Shown in pieces: positions 8,155 to 16,516 of a stretch of 64,000 nt of DNA (position 1 is the stretch's first letter; each line of letters opens with the position of its first letter). The notes under the pieces were generated by a model. The model saw only the letters and a list, made by a program, of their open reading frames with translations, was not told the origin of the DNA and searched no databases. The stretch is from Streptomyces griseoincarnatus (lineage in GTDB: Bacteria; Actinomycetota; Actinomycetes; Streptomycetales; Streptomycetaceae), in contig BMTH01000010.1 in the NCBI GenBank assembly GCA_014649575.1, positions 186,001 to 250,000 on the forward strand. Direction: 5' to 3'. A program made the position numbers and the translations under genes.

Positions 8155-9597
8155 GTGCGTTTCCTCAACGACATCCAGCCCCCGTACGACCTGACGTACG
8201 ACGACGTCTTCATGGTGCCGAGCCGCTCCGCGGTCGGCTCGCGGCAGGGTGTGGACCTCAGCTCGCCCGACGGCACGGGCACCACGATCCCGCTCGTCGT
8301 CGCCAACATGACCGCGATCGCCGGCCGTCGCATGGCCGAGACGGTCGCCCGGCGCGGCGGACTGGTGGTCATACCGCAGGACATCCCGATCGAGGTCGTC
8401 GCCGAGGTCGTCTCCTGGGTGAAGTCCCGCCACCTGGTGCTGGACACCCCGATCGTGCTGGCCCCGCACCAGACCGTCGCCGACGCCCTGTCCCTGCTGC
8501 CCAAGCGGGCGCACAACGCGGGCGTGGTCGTCGACGAGGAGCGCCGTCCGGTCGGTGTGGTCACCGACGCCGACCTGACCGGCGTGGACCGCTTCACCCA
8601 GCTCGACGAGGTCATGTCCAAGGACCTGCTCCTCCTGGACGCCGGCATGGACCCGCGCGAGGCCTTCAACACCCTCGACGGCGCCAACCGCCGCTACGCG
8701 CCCGCCGTGGACGCCGAGGGCCGCCTGGCCGGCATCCTGACCCGCAAGGGCGCCCTGCGCGCCACCCTCTACACGCCCGCCACCGACGCGCAGGGACGGC
8801 TGCGCGTCGCCGCCGCCGTCGGGATCAACGGCGACGTGGCCGGCAAGGCCAAGCAGCTCCTCGAGGCGGGCGTCGACACCCTCGTCATCGACACCGCGCA
8901 CGGCCACCAGGAGTCGATGATCAACGCCGTCCGGCTGGTGCGCGGGCTCGACCCGCAGGTGCCGGTGGTGGCCGGCAACATCGTCTCCGCCGAAGGCGTC
9001 CGCGACCTGATCGAGGCCGGCGCGGACATCGTCAAGGTCGGCGTCGGCCCCGGCGCCATGTGCACCACCCGCATGATGACCGGCGTCGGCCGGCCGCAGT
9101 TCTCCGCGGTGCTGGAGTGCGCCGCCGAGGCGAAGAAGTACGGCAAGCACGTGTGGGCCGACGGCGGTGTCCGACACCCCCGCGATGTGGCCATGGCCCT
9201 CGCGGCAGGCGCGTCCAACGTGATGATCGGCTCCTGGTTCGCCGGCACCTACGAGTCCCCGGGCGACCTCCAGCACGACGCGAACGGCCGCCCCTACAAG
9301 GAGTCCTTCGGCATGGCCTCCGCCCGCGCCGTGCGCAACCGCACCTCCGAGGAGTCCGCCTACGACCGCGCCCGCAAGGCGCTGTTCGAGGAGGGCATCT
9401 CAACCTCCCGCATGTTCCTCGACCCGGAGCGCCCGGGCGTCGAGGACCTGATCGACTCGGTTGTCGCAGGCGTCCGCTCCTCCTGCACCTACGCCGGCGC
9501 CGCCTCGCTGGAGGAGTTCGCCGAGAAGGCCGTCGTCGGCGTGCAGAGCGCGGCCGGCTACGCCGAGGGCAAGCCGCTGCACGCCAGCTGGAGCTGA
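8155..9597 (+). CDS. guaB1: GuaB1-type IMPDH-related protein, probable GMP reductase
   Basis: 480 residues if GTG at 8155 is used (MRFLNDIQPPYDLTYDDVFMVPS, the family N-terminus); GTG 8146 would add three residues. Barrel of the IMPDH/GMP reductase family with two CBS domains at about residues 95-205. The active-site loop GPGAMCTTRMMTGVG places the catalytic cysteine near residue 303, and NAD(P)-site sequence ADGGVRHPRDVAMALAAGASNVMIG follows. Actinobacterial GuaB1 has been shown in mycobacteria to be a GMP reductase converting GMP to IMP, so it probably acts in purine salvage and not in de novo GMP synthesis. It stands alone between barstar and a permease. Confidence 0.88.
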   Translation: MRFLNDIQPPYDLTYDDVFMVPSRSAVGSRQGVDLSSPDGTGTTIPLVVANMTAIAGRRMAETVARRGGLVVIPQDIPIEVVAEVVSWVKSRHLVLDTPIVLAPHQTVADALSLLPKRAHNAGVVVDEERRPVGVVTDADLTGVDRFTQLDEVMSKDLLLLDAGMDPREAFNTLDGANRRYAPAVDAEGRLAGILTRKGALRATLYTPATDAQGRLRVAAAVGINGDVAGKAKQLLEAGVDTLVIDTAHGHQESMINAVRLVRGLDPQVPVVAGNIVSAEGVRDLIEAGADIVKVGVGPGAMCTTRMMTGVGRPQFSAVLECAAEAKKYGKHVWADGGVRHPRDVAMALAAGASNVMIGSWFAGTYESPGDLQHDANGRPYKESFGMASARAVRNRTSEESAYDRARKALFEEGISTSRMFLDPERPGVEDLIDSVVAGVRSSCTYAGAASLEEFAEKAVVGVQSAAGYAEGKPLHASWS

Positions 9598-9670
9598 CCC
9601 CGTCCGGTGGGGCGGGTGTGGAACGGCGCACATGGCCGGCGCAACGAACACCTGCCCCACCCCGGGGAAC

Positions 9671-9720
9671 GCAACGATCTTGCGGTGGTGCGCAAGGTTG
9701 CTGCATTTCAGCAGCAACGA
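9671..9720. promoter_or_regulatory. Phased GCAA/TTGC operator array upstream of the permease
   Basis: GCAA half-sites start at 9671, 9692 and 9714, spaced 21 and 22 bp, two helical turns. Inside lie GCAA-N5-TTGC at 9671-9683 and the perfect inverted repeat GTTGCTGC-ATTTCA-GCAGCAAC at 9697-9718. A likely -10, TAGGGT, is at 9730-9735, so the array covers the -35 area. Such phasing suits an Lrp/AsnC octamer; the Lrp gene two positions downstream is the obvious candidate. A closely similar array lies upstream of davA (17432). Confidence 0.55.
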
Positions 9721-9843
9721 AGAACCTCGTAGGGTTACGCGCTGTACGTGTGTGGCGGGGACCCCGCTCGACGGGTCCCGGCTGTCGCGGGGTGCCGTCC
9801 GGTCCCGGCCGCGGAAGCCCGGCAGCGATCAAGGAGTCAGCGC

Positions 9844-11322
9844 GTGCTCGACCATGGCGCACCCCCGCACAACGGCGGTCCCGCCGCCCCGCACTCCCCA
9901 GGCGTGGGTGTGCGTCTGATGCGGCGCAAGCCCGTGGAACGCCTGGTCGCCGAGGGTGGCCACGGTGAGGGCGGCACCCTGCGCCGCTCCCTCGGACTGT
10001 GGCAGCTGACCATGATCAGCATCGGTGCCACGCTCGGCACCGGCATCTTCGTCGTCCTCGGTGAGGCCGTCCCCAAGGCCGGTCCCGCCGTCACGCTGTC
10101 CTTCGTCATCGCCGGCCTGACGGCCCTCTTCTCCGCCCTCTCCTACGCCGAGCTGGCCGGCACGATCCCCGTTTCCGGCTCCTCCTACTCGTATGCGTAC
10201 GCAACGATGGGCGAACTCATCGCCTGGGTCTGCGGCTGGTGTCTGATGCTGGAGTACGGCGTCTCGGTCGCCGCCGTCGCCGTCGGCTGGGGCGAGTACC
10301 TCAACGAACTCCTCGACGGCACCATCGGCGTCACCCTGCCCGCCGCGCTGTCCGCCCCGCCCGGCGACGGTGGCGTCTTCAACGCGCCGGCGCTGATCGT
10401 CGTCATGCTGGCCATGGCGTTCCTGCTCGGCGGCGCCCGCGAGTCCGCCCGGGCCAACACCGTCATGGTCCTCGTCAAGATCGGCGCGCTGGTGCTGTTC
10501 TGCGCCATCGGCGTCCAGGGCTTCCGGTCCGGCAACTACGAGAACTTCATGCCGCTCGGCATGGCCGGCGTCAGCGCCGCGGGAGCCACCCTGTTCTTCT
10601 CGTACATCGGCTTCGACGCCGCCTCCACCGCCGGTGAGGAGGCCAAGAACGCCCAGCGTGACCTGCCCCGCGCGATCCTGCTGTCCCTCGCGATCATCAC
10701 CGCGCTGTACGTCCTGGTCGCCGCCGTCGCCGTGGGCGCCAAGCCGTGGCGGCAGTTCACCGACTCCGAGGCCACCCTCGCCCAGATCATGCGCGAGGTC
10801 ACCGGCCAGAGCTTCTGGGGCACCCTGCTGGCGTTCTGCGCCGTCATCGCCATCGCGAGCGTCGTCCTCACCGTGCTCTACGGCCAGACCCGCATCCTGT
10901 TCGCCATGTCCCGCGACGGCCTGGTGCCCAAGGTGTTCGCCCGGGTCAGCCCGCGCACCGGCACACCCCGCGCCAACACCCTGATCGTCTCCCTGTTCTG
11001 CGGCGTCCTCGCCGCCGCCGTCCCGCTCGGCCAGCTCGCCGACGCCACCAGCATCGGCACCCTCTTCGCCTTCGCCCTGGTCAACGTCGCCGTCGTGGTG
11101 CTGCGCCGCAGCCGGCCCGACATGCCGCGCTCCTTCCGGGTCCCGCTGTCCCCGCTGCTGCCCGCCCTCGGCTTCGGCTTCTGCCTGTGGATGATGGGCA
11201 GCCTGTCGACCGTCACCTGGGTCGTCTTCGGGGTCTGGATGGCCGTCGGGCTCGTGTTCTACTTCCTCTACGGCTACCGCCGCTCCCGGCTCGCCGCCCC
11301 CGCCCCGTCAGAAGCGAAGTGA
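9844..11322 (+). CDS. Amino-acid permease, APC superfamily (CAT-like)
   Basis: 492 residues from GTG at 9844, chosen for AAGGAG about 7 nt upstream. After a short cytoplasmic head (RRKPVERLVAEGGHGEGGTLRRSLG) come about 12 membrane segments. The APC signature GATLGTGIFVVLGEAVPKAGPAVTLSF is in helix 1, followed by SYAELAGTIPVSGSSYSYAYATMGELIAW and FFSYIGFDAASTAGEEAKNAQRDLPRAI, which match the cationic amino-acid transporter branch. The predicted role is proton-coupled uptake of an amino acid. The Lrp regulator 10 bp downstream is probably in the same operon. The shared operator type with the davAB genes makes lysine a reasonable but unproved substrate. Confidence 0.88.
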   Translation: MLDHGAPPHNGGPAAPHSPGVGVRLMRRKPVERLVAEGGHGEGGTLRRSLGLWQLTMISIGATLGTGIFVVLGEAVPKAGPAVTLSFVIAGLTALFSALSYAELAGTIPVSGSSYSYAYATMGELIAWVCGWCLMLEYGVSVAAVAVGWGEYLNELLDGTIGVTLPAALSAPPGDGGVFNAPALIVVMLAMAFLLGGARESARANTVMVLVKIGALVLFCAIGVQGFRSGNYENFMPLGMAGVSAAGATLFFSYIGFDAASTAGEEAKNAQRDLPRAILLSLAIITALYVLVAAVAVGAKPWRQFTDSEATLAQIMREVTGQSFWGTLLAFCAVIAIASVVLTVLYGQTRILFAMSRDGLVPKVFARVSPRTGTPRANTLIVSLFCGVLAAAVPLGQLADATSIGTLFAFALVNVAVVVLRRSRPDMPRSFRVPLSPLLPALGFGFCLWMMGSLSTVTWVVFGVWMAVGLVFYFLYGYRRSRLAAPAPSEAK

Positions 11323-11332
11323 AACACCCGCA

Positions 11333-11785
11333 GTGCTGAACGATCTCGACGAACGCATCGTGCACGCCCTCGCCGAGGACGCCCGCCGTTCCTACGCGGA
11401 CATCGGCCAGCTCGTCGGCCTCTCCGCGCCCGCCGTCAAACGGCGTGTGGACCGGCTGCGCGCCACCGGGGCCATCACCGGCTTCACCGTGCGGGTGGAC
11501 CCCGCCGCCCTCGGCTGGGAGACGGAGGGGTTCGTCGAGATCTACTGCCGCAGCAACACCTCCCCGGAGACCATCCAGCGGGGGCTGGAGCGCTACCAGG
11601 AGGTCGTCGCCGCGTCCACCGTCACCGGGGACGCGGACGCGGTCGCCCAGGTCTTCGCCTCCGACATGCGGCACTTCGAACGGGTGCTGGAGCGGATCGC
11701 CGGCGAGCCGTTCGTCGAGCGGACCAAGTCCGTGCTGGTGCTGTCGCCGCTGCTGCGGCGGTTCTCGTCCGGCTCACCGACCTAG
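11333..11785 (+). CDS. Lrp/AsnC-family transcriptional regulator
   Basis: 150 residues, the normal length, from GTG at 11333, 10 bp after the permease stop. The AsnC-type helix-turn-helix is N-terminal (LNDLDERIVHALAEDARRSYADIGQLVGLSAPAVKRRVDRLRATGAITGF), followed by the RAM ligand-binding domain (VEIYCRSNTSPETIQRGLERY ... VTGDADAVAQVFASDMRHFE). Lrp proteins form dimers and octamers and sense amino acids. Being the second gene of the permease operon, it most likely controls that operon through the GCAA array upstream, and possibly davAB. Full length, undamaged. Confidence 0.92.
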   Translation: MLNDLDERIVHALAEDARRSYADIGQLVGLSAPAVKRRVDRLRATGAITGFTVRVDPAALGWETEGFVEIYCRSNTSPETIQRGLERYQEVVAASTVTGDADAVAQVFASDMRHFERVLERIAGEPFVERTKSVLVLSPLLRRFSSGSPT

Positions 11786-11877
11786 GCCGTCAGACCAGGG
11801 CTCCACGGGGGACGATCCGCCCTTCCCGGCAGGCCACCCCCGCGTGAGGGTCACTGAATCGGCGTAATCTAGGGCAT

Positions 11878-12573
11878 ATGCGGCAGCCCTCCGATTCCGG
11901 TGCGGTGACCGGTGAGCCCGAAGGGCCGGATCCGGTTTTCGTCGACGCCTCCGGCCGGCGGGCCCGGCTGCTGCGGCGGGCCGGATACGGGGCCGCGGGA
12001 CTGGCCGCCGGCTATCTGAGCGTGCTCGCGCTGAGCCTGATGGGGGCGACCCCGTTCGCCCCTGAGGCCCTGCTGCCGCCACTGCCCGGCGAGTCCGCAC
12101 CGACCGCCCCGCTGCGCCAGGACGCCGAGGGGGACGCCCGGCCGCCCGAGGAGGCCGGGGCCGGGGTGGGGCCGGGCACGCCGCTCATCCCGCTCATCGC
12201 CGGGGAGGAACCGGCAGGCTCCCTGCTGCTGCCGCCGGGCGCCGATCCCGGAAGCGTCGCCGGGGTGCCGGTGCAGCCGCCGGACGCGGGCGGGGTCGAG
12301 GTCACGGACGGGCCGACGCCCCCCGAGGAGCCCGGCGAAGACGCCGAGGAGCCAGGTGCGCCCGAGGTGCCGCAGGAGCCGGGCGCCGGTGAGCCGTCCG
12401 CGCCCGGCGACGGCGGTGACTCCGAGGCGCCGCCGCCCGGCACCGACGAGCCGTCCGGACCCGGCACCGACGACCCGCCCGAGCCGCCCGGGACGCCGCA
12501 GCCCACGCCCGAGGCGCCGTCCGAGAACCCCGGCTCCCCGCCCGACGACCCGCCGGGTGCCGGGACTCCCTGA
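11878..12573 (+). CDS. Membrane-anchored Pro/Glu/Gly-rich protein
   Basis: 231 residues. A short cytoplasmic N-terminus (about 1-30, ending RRARLLRRAGYG) is followed by a single membrane segment at about 38-58 (AAGLAAGYLSVLALSLMGATP). The outer 170 residues are low-complexity Pro, Gly, Glu and Asp repeats with no fold I recognise. Its stop overlaps the ATG of the next gene (TGATG), so the NodB/GT2 enzyme is translationally coupled to it. It may be a wall-spanning partner of that enzyme; this is inference. A TAATCT hexamer about 6 nt before the ATG suggests a leaderless transcript. Confidence 0.75.
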   Translation: MRQPSDSGAVTGEPEGPDPVFVDASGRRARLLRRAGYGAAGLAAGYLSVLALSLMGATPFAPEALLPPLPGESAPTAPLRQDAEGDARPPEEAGAGVGPGTPLIPLIAGEEPAGSLLLPPGADPGSVAGVPVQPPDAGGVEVTDGPTPPEEPGEDAEEPGAPEVPQEPGAGEPSAPGDGGDSEAPPPGTDEPSGPGTDDPPEPPGTPQPTPEAPSENPGSPPDDPPGAGTP

Positions 12574-14753
12574 TGCGGGGACGACCGCACCCCCCTGCCG
12601 GTCCACCGCCCGCGGCGCCGGGGTCACGGCGGCGCTGGTTCCGCATCGTGGTCCCGCTGGTCCTGCTGGCCTTCGTCGTCTCCGTCCTCGCCGTCGAGGG
12701 ATACACCTCCCGCGGCTTCGCCGGGGACCATGAGGGCCGCGGGGAGCGGGCCGGACGGAGCGGGGCGGGCGTGCCCCAGGAGATCACGGAGGGAGGACCG
12801 GTCGTCGACGCGGGCCACGATCCGCCGCGCACCTACCGGGCCCCGGCCAGGACGGTCGTCCTGACCTTCGACGACGGCCCCGACCCCGCGTGGACGCCCC
12901 GGATCCGCGCGGTCCTCGACCGCCACGACGTGCCCGGCACCTTCTTCGTCACCGGACGGCAGACCGCCCGCCACCCCGACCTCGTACGGGATCTGATCCG
13001 CTCGGGACACGAGATCGGGGTGCACACCTTCTCCCACCCCGACCTGGCCACGCAGTCCGAGGACGCGGTCGACCGGGAGCTGGCGTTCACCCAGCTCGCC
13101 CTCGCCGGGGCCGCCGGCGTCCACAGCTCGCTCGTGCGGATGCCGTACTCCTCGACCACCGGCGCGCTGGACGGCCCCTCCTGGACCGTCGCCCGGCACC
13201 TCGGCGAGAAGGGGTACGTGCTGGCCTTCGTCGACCAGGACACCCGCGACTGGAGCCGCCCCGGAGCCCGGGCCATCGCCGACGCCGCCGTTCCGAAGGC
13301 GCCCGGCCGGGGGACGATCGTCCTGCTCCACGACTCCGGAGGCGACCGCTCGCAGACCGTGCGGGCGCTTCGGACGCTGGTGCCGCGGCTCAAGGCCGAC
13401 GGCTACCGCTTCTCCACGGTCGCCGAGCTGGTGGGCGCCGAACGCCTCACGGGCGGCGCCGGCACGGCGGAGCGGTGGCAGGGGTGGGTGTTCGTGACCG
13501 CCGTGACCGTGTCGGGGACGACGGTGTCCGTGCTGGGCGCGCTGCTGCTGGTCGTCGGAGGGCTGGTGCTGGCGCGGTGCGTGCTGATGCTCGGGCTGGC
13601 CCACCGCCACGCGCGGCTCGCACGCCGGCGTCCGCGCGCCGGGCCGGGACCGCCCGTCACCGGGCCGGTCAGCGTGGTCGTGCCCGCGTACAACGAGGTC
13701 GTGTGCATCGGCAAGACGCTGCGGTCGCTGGCCGCGAGCGACCACCCCGTGGAGATCGTCGTCGTGGACGACGGCTCCGACGACGGAACCGCCGACGCCG
13801 CCGAGGCGCTGGGGCTGCCCGGCGTGACCGTGGTGCGCACGCCCAACCGGGGCAAGGCCGCCGCGCTGAACACCGGAGTGCTGCGTGCCTCGCACGACAT
13901 CGTCGTGATGCTCGACGCCGACACCGTCTTCGAGCCCTCGACCGTCCGCCGTCTCGTCGAGCCGTTCGCCGACCCGTCCGTCGGCGCCACCGCCGGCAAC
14001 GCCAAGGTCGGCAACCGGCACGGCATGCTCGGCCGCTGGCAGCACATCGAGTACGTCATGGGCTTCAACCTCGACCGGCGCATGTACGACCTGTTGCGCT
14101 GCATGCCGACCGTGCCCGGCGCCGTCGGGGCCTTCCGCGTCACCGCCCTGCGCCGGGCCGGGATGCTCAGCGGGGACACGCTCGCCGAGGACACCGACCT
14201 CACCATGGCCCTGCACCGGGCAGGGTGGGAGGTGCGCTACGCCGAGCACGCCGTCGCCTGGACCGAGGCGCCGGGGTCGCTGCGGCAGCTGTGGCGCCAG
14301 CGGTACCGGTGGAGCTACGGCACGATGCAGGCCGCGTGGAAGCACCGGCACGCCCTTGTCGAGCGGGGGCACGCCGGGCGGTTCGGGCGGGTCGGGCTGC
14401 CGTTGCTCGCGGTGTTCCAGATCCTCACGCCGCTGCTCGCCCCGCTGATCGACCTGCTGACCCTGTACGGGCTGGTGTTCGGGAATGCGGCGCTCACGCT
14501 GCTGGCGTGGTGCGGGGTGCTGGCCGTGCAGGGGGTGTGCGCCGCGTACGCCTTCCGTCTCGACGGAGAGCCGCTGCGGCCGCTGTGGGCGCTGCCGCTG
14601 CAGCAGGTCGTGTACCGGCAGGTGATGTACCTGGTGCTGGTGCAGGCCTGCCTGACCGCGCTCAGCGGGTACCGGCTGCCCTGGCAGCGGCTCAAGCGGA
14701 AGGGGAACGTGGTGGTGCCGCCGAGGGGCGGAGGACTACCCTACGGAGTATGA
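12573..14753 (+). CDS. Bifunctional NodB polysaccharide deacetylase / GT2 glycosyltransferase
   Basis: 726 residues in one frame. There is a membrane segment near the N-terminus (FRIVVPLVLLAFVVSVLAVEG). An outside NodB deacetylase domain follows at about 90-290, with VVLTFDDGPD (catalytic DD), GHEIGVHTFSHPDL (metal His pair) and IVLLHDSGG. A second membrane segment is near 310-335. The processive family 2 glycosyltransferase domain starts near 363: VVVPAYNEV, VVDDGSDDGT, MLDADTVF, LAEDTDLTMALHRAGWEV and the QRYRW motif near 577. C-terminal membrane helices end the protein. This is the layout of synthases that make and export N-acetyl-hexosamine polymers (hyaluronan/PgaC-like) and deacetylate them outside. 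Product unknown. Confidence 0.9.
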   Translation: MRGRPHPPAGPPPAAPGSRRRWFRIVVPLVLLAFVVSVLAVEGYTSRGFAGDHEGRGERAGRSGAGVPQEITEGGPVVDAGHDPPRTYRAPARTVVLTFDDGPDPAWTPRIRAVLDRHDVPGTFFVTGRQTARHPDLVRDLIRSGHEIGVHTFSHPDLATQSEDAVDRELAFTQLALAGAAGVHSSLVRMPYSSTTGALDGPSWTVARHLGEKGYVLAFVDQDTRDWSRPGARAIADAAVPKAPGRGTIVLLHDSGGDRSQTVRALRTLVPRLKADGYRFSTVAELVGAERLTGGAGTAERWQGWVFVTAVTVSGTTVSVLGALLLVVGGLVLARCVLMLGLAHRHARLARRRPRAGPGPPVTGPVSVVVPAYNEVVCIGKTLRSLAASDHPVEIVVVDDGSDDGTADAAEALGLPGVTVVRTPNRGKAAALNTGVLRASHDIVVMLDADTVFEPSTVRRLVEPFADPSVGATAGNAKVGNRHGMLGRWQHIEYVMGFNLDRRMYDLLRCMPTVPGAVGAFRVTALRRAGMLSGDTLAEDTDLTMALHRAGWEVRYAEHAVAWTEAPGSLRQLWRQRYRWSYGTMQAAWKHRHALVERGHAGRFGRVGLPLLAVFQILTPLLAPLIDLLTLYGLVFGNAALTLLAWCGVLAVQGVCAAYAFRLDGEPLRPLWALPLQQVVYRQVMYLVLVQACLTALSGYRLPWQRLKRKGNVVVPPRGGGLPYGV

Positions 14754-14853
14754 CCTGGCGACATTGATCCAGCCGTAGTGCCTCCCGAGGGCCGCCCCGG
14801 GCGCCGTTCGACCTCAGCGTCCGGTGTCCGAACCGACCTTACGGGAAGGCCTC

Positions 14854-16047
14854 ATGACTCTCACGCCCACGCGTGCCGTCGACGTGCGCGTGCGTCGGTT
14901 GACGACCACGCTGTACGGCTACTCGTTCCTCGAAGAATTCGTCCTGCTGTACCCGGTGTACGCGCTGCTGTTCAGCGACACCGGGCTGTCCGTGTGGCAG
15001 ATCACGTCCCTGTTCGCCCTCTGGTCCGTCACCGCCGTGGTGCTGGAGGTCCCGTCCGGGGCGTGGGCCGACGCGGTGTCACGGCGGCTGTTGCTGGTCG
15101 TCGGCCCGCTGCTGACGGGCGCCGGGTTCGCGCTGTGGATCCTCCTGCCGTCGTACGCCGCCTTCGCCGTGGGGTTCGTGCTGTGGGGGACCGGAGGGGC
15201 GCTGTGCTCCGGTGCGCTGGAGGCCCTCGTCTACGACGAGCTGGAGCGGGACGGGGCCTCCGGCCGGTACGCGCGTGTGCTGGGGCGGGCACGCGCGGCC
15301 GGACTGGTCGCCGTGATGGCGGCGATGGGGCTGGCCGGACCCGTGCTGGCGTGGGGCGGCCACGCGGCCGTGGGGACGGCGAGCGTGCTGGTGTGCCTGC
15401 TGACCTCGGTGACCGCGCTGAGGTTTCCCGAGCACCGGGTGGCGCGGGCCGAGGAGCGTCAGGGCTGGGGCGTCGCTCTGCGGGCCGGTCTGGGTGAGGC
15501 CCGACGGGACCGGTCCGTGCGGGGCGCGTTGCTGCTGGTGCCGGCGGTGGCGGCGGTGTGGGGGGCGCTGGACGAGTACACGCCGTTGCTGGTGCGCGAG
15601 GCTGGGGTCGCCGATGTGGCCGTGCCGTGGGTGCTGCTGGTGATCTGGGGCGGGGCCACGGCCGGAAGCCTGCTGGCGGGGGAGGGGGAGCGGTTCGGCT
15701 CGGGCGGGCTCGCTCTCCTGCTGGGCGGGGGCGGCCTCGCCCTGGCGGTGGGCGCTGTCGCCGGCACGGTGACGGGACTGCTGCTGGTCGCGGTGGCGTT
15801 CGGCGCGTTCCAGGCGGCGACCGTGCTGGCGGAGGCACGCCTCCAGCACCGGATCGAGTCGACGGGGCGGGCGACGCTGACGTCGGTGGCGGGGCTGGGC
15901 ACGGAGGTCGTGACGCTGACGGTGTTCGCGGGGTACGCGGTGATCGCGTCGGACCACGGGCACGGTGCGGCGTTCGCGGTGTCGGCGGTGCCGTACGTGG
16001 TGCTGGCCGTGGGCCTGGGCGCGGTCCGGTGGGGGCGGGCGGCGTAG
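14854..16047 (+). CDS. MFS transporter
   Basis: 397 residues from ATG at 14854; GGGAAGG lies 7 nt upstream, so the in-frame GTG at 14824 is less likely. Twelve hydrophobic segments. The loop between helices 2 and 3 carries EVPSGAWADAVSRR, an MFS motif A variant. A basic stretch (FPEHRVARAEERQGWGVALRAGLGEARRD) is the central cytoplasmic loop. The opening (LTTTLYGYSFLEEFVLLYPVYALLFSDTGLSVWQ) resembles drug/multidrug efflux-like MFS proteins of actinobacteria. Substrate unknown. It follows the NodB/GT2 gene on the same strand with 100 bp between and may be a separate unit. Confidence 0.85.
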   Translation: MTLTPTRAVDVRVRRLTTTLYGYSFLEEFVLLYPVYALLFSDTGLSVWQITSLFALWSVTAVVLEVPSGAWADAVSRRLLLVVGPLLTGAGFALWILLPSYAAFAVGFVLWGTGGALCSGALEALVYDELERDGASGRYARVLGRARAAGLVAVMAAMGLAGPVLAWGGHAAVGTASVLVCLLTSVTALRFPEHRVARAEERQGWGVALRAGLGEARRDRSVRGALLLVPAVAAVWGALDEYTPLLVREAGVADVAVPWVLLVIWGGATAGSLLAGEGERFGSGGLALLLGGGGLALAVGAVAGTVTGLLLVAVAFGAFQAATVLAEARLQHRIESTGRATLTSVAGLGTEVVTLTVFAGYAVIASDHGHGAAFAVSAVPYVVLAVGLGAVRWGRAA

Positions 16048-16060
16048 CGCCGCCCGGTGC

Positions 16061-16432
16061 TCACCCGTGCGAGGTCTCGGGCATGTCGACCGTGGTGAAG
16101 CCCTCGCGTCGCATCCGCTCGGCTCCCCAGGCGCCGAGCGGACCGAGCGCCTGGTTCAGCGCGCGTCCGGACTCGGTCAGCGAGTACTCCACCCGCGGCG
16201 GCACCTCGGCGTACACCTCCCGGTGCACCAGACCGTCCTCCTCCATCTCCCGCAGGTGCTGCGTCAGCATCTTCTCGCTCACCCCCGGCAGACCCCGGCG
16301 GAGCTCGGCGAAGCGGCGTACCCGGTGGGCGTCGAGCTCCCAGAGGATCAGGCCCTTCCATTTGCCGCTCACCACGTCGAGCGCGGCGTCGATGCCGCAG
16401 ATGTACGGCCCCTTCCTCGGCGCCTTCGCCAT
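16061..16432 (-). CDS. HxlR-family transcriptional regulator
   Basis: 123 residues from ATG at 16432; a GTG one codon earlier is possible. Winged-helix HxlR fold: CGIDAALDVVSGKWKGLILWEL (family hallmark), RRFAELRRGLPGVSEKMLTQHLREMEEDGLVHREVYAEVPPRVEYSLTESG. HxlR proteins act as homodimers, often responding to electrophiles or redox signals. It is divergent from an imine-reductase-like gene, and a perfect inverted repeat (16458-16482) sits between them, fitting mutual control of both. A single cysteine (residue 12 in ICGIDAA, the usual place) is present, compatible with thiol sensing. Confidence 0.9.
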   Translation of the reverse strand: MAKAPRKGPYICGIDAALDVVSGKWKGLILWELDAHRVRRFAELRRGLPGVSEKMLTQHLREMEEDGLVHREVYAEVPPRVEYSLTESGRALNQALGPLGAWGAERMRREGFTTVDMPETSHG

Positions 16433-16457
16433 CACCGATCCCCCTTACGAAAAGGTG

Positions 16458-16482
16458 AGTACCGCAGAAAAAAGTCGGTACT
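16458..16482. promoter_or_regulatory. Probable HxlR operator
   Basis: AGTACCG, 11-nt A-rich centre, CGGTACT: a perfect inverted repeat in the 84-bp divergent gap between the HxlR gene and the oxidoreductase gene. HxlR operators in other bacteria are palindromes of similar length placed over divergent promoters. Function inferred from position and symmetry. Confidence 0.6.
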
Positions 16483-16516
16483 TCCGAGGGTAGCGACGCT
16501 GTCGAACCATGGAGGT

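Noticed and set aside
9688..9732. 14-codon ORF (MRKVAAFQQQRRTS) upstream of the permease
   Set aside because: No ribosome site, overlaps the operator array and the -10, so it is unlikely to be in the transcript.
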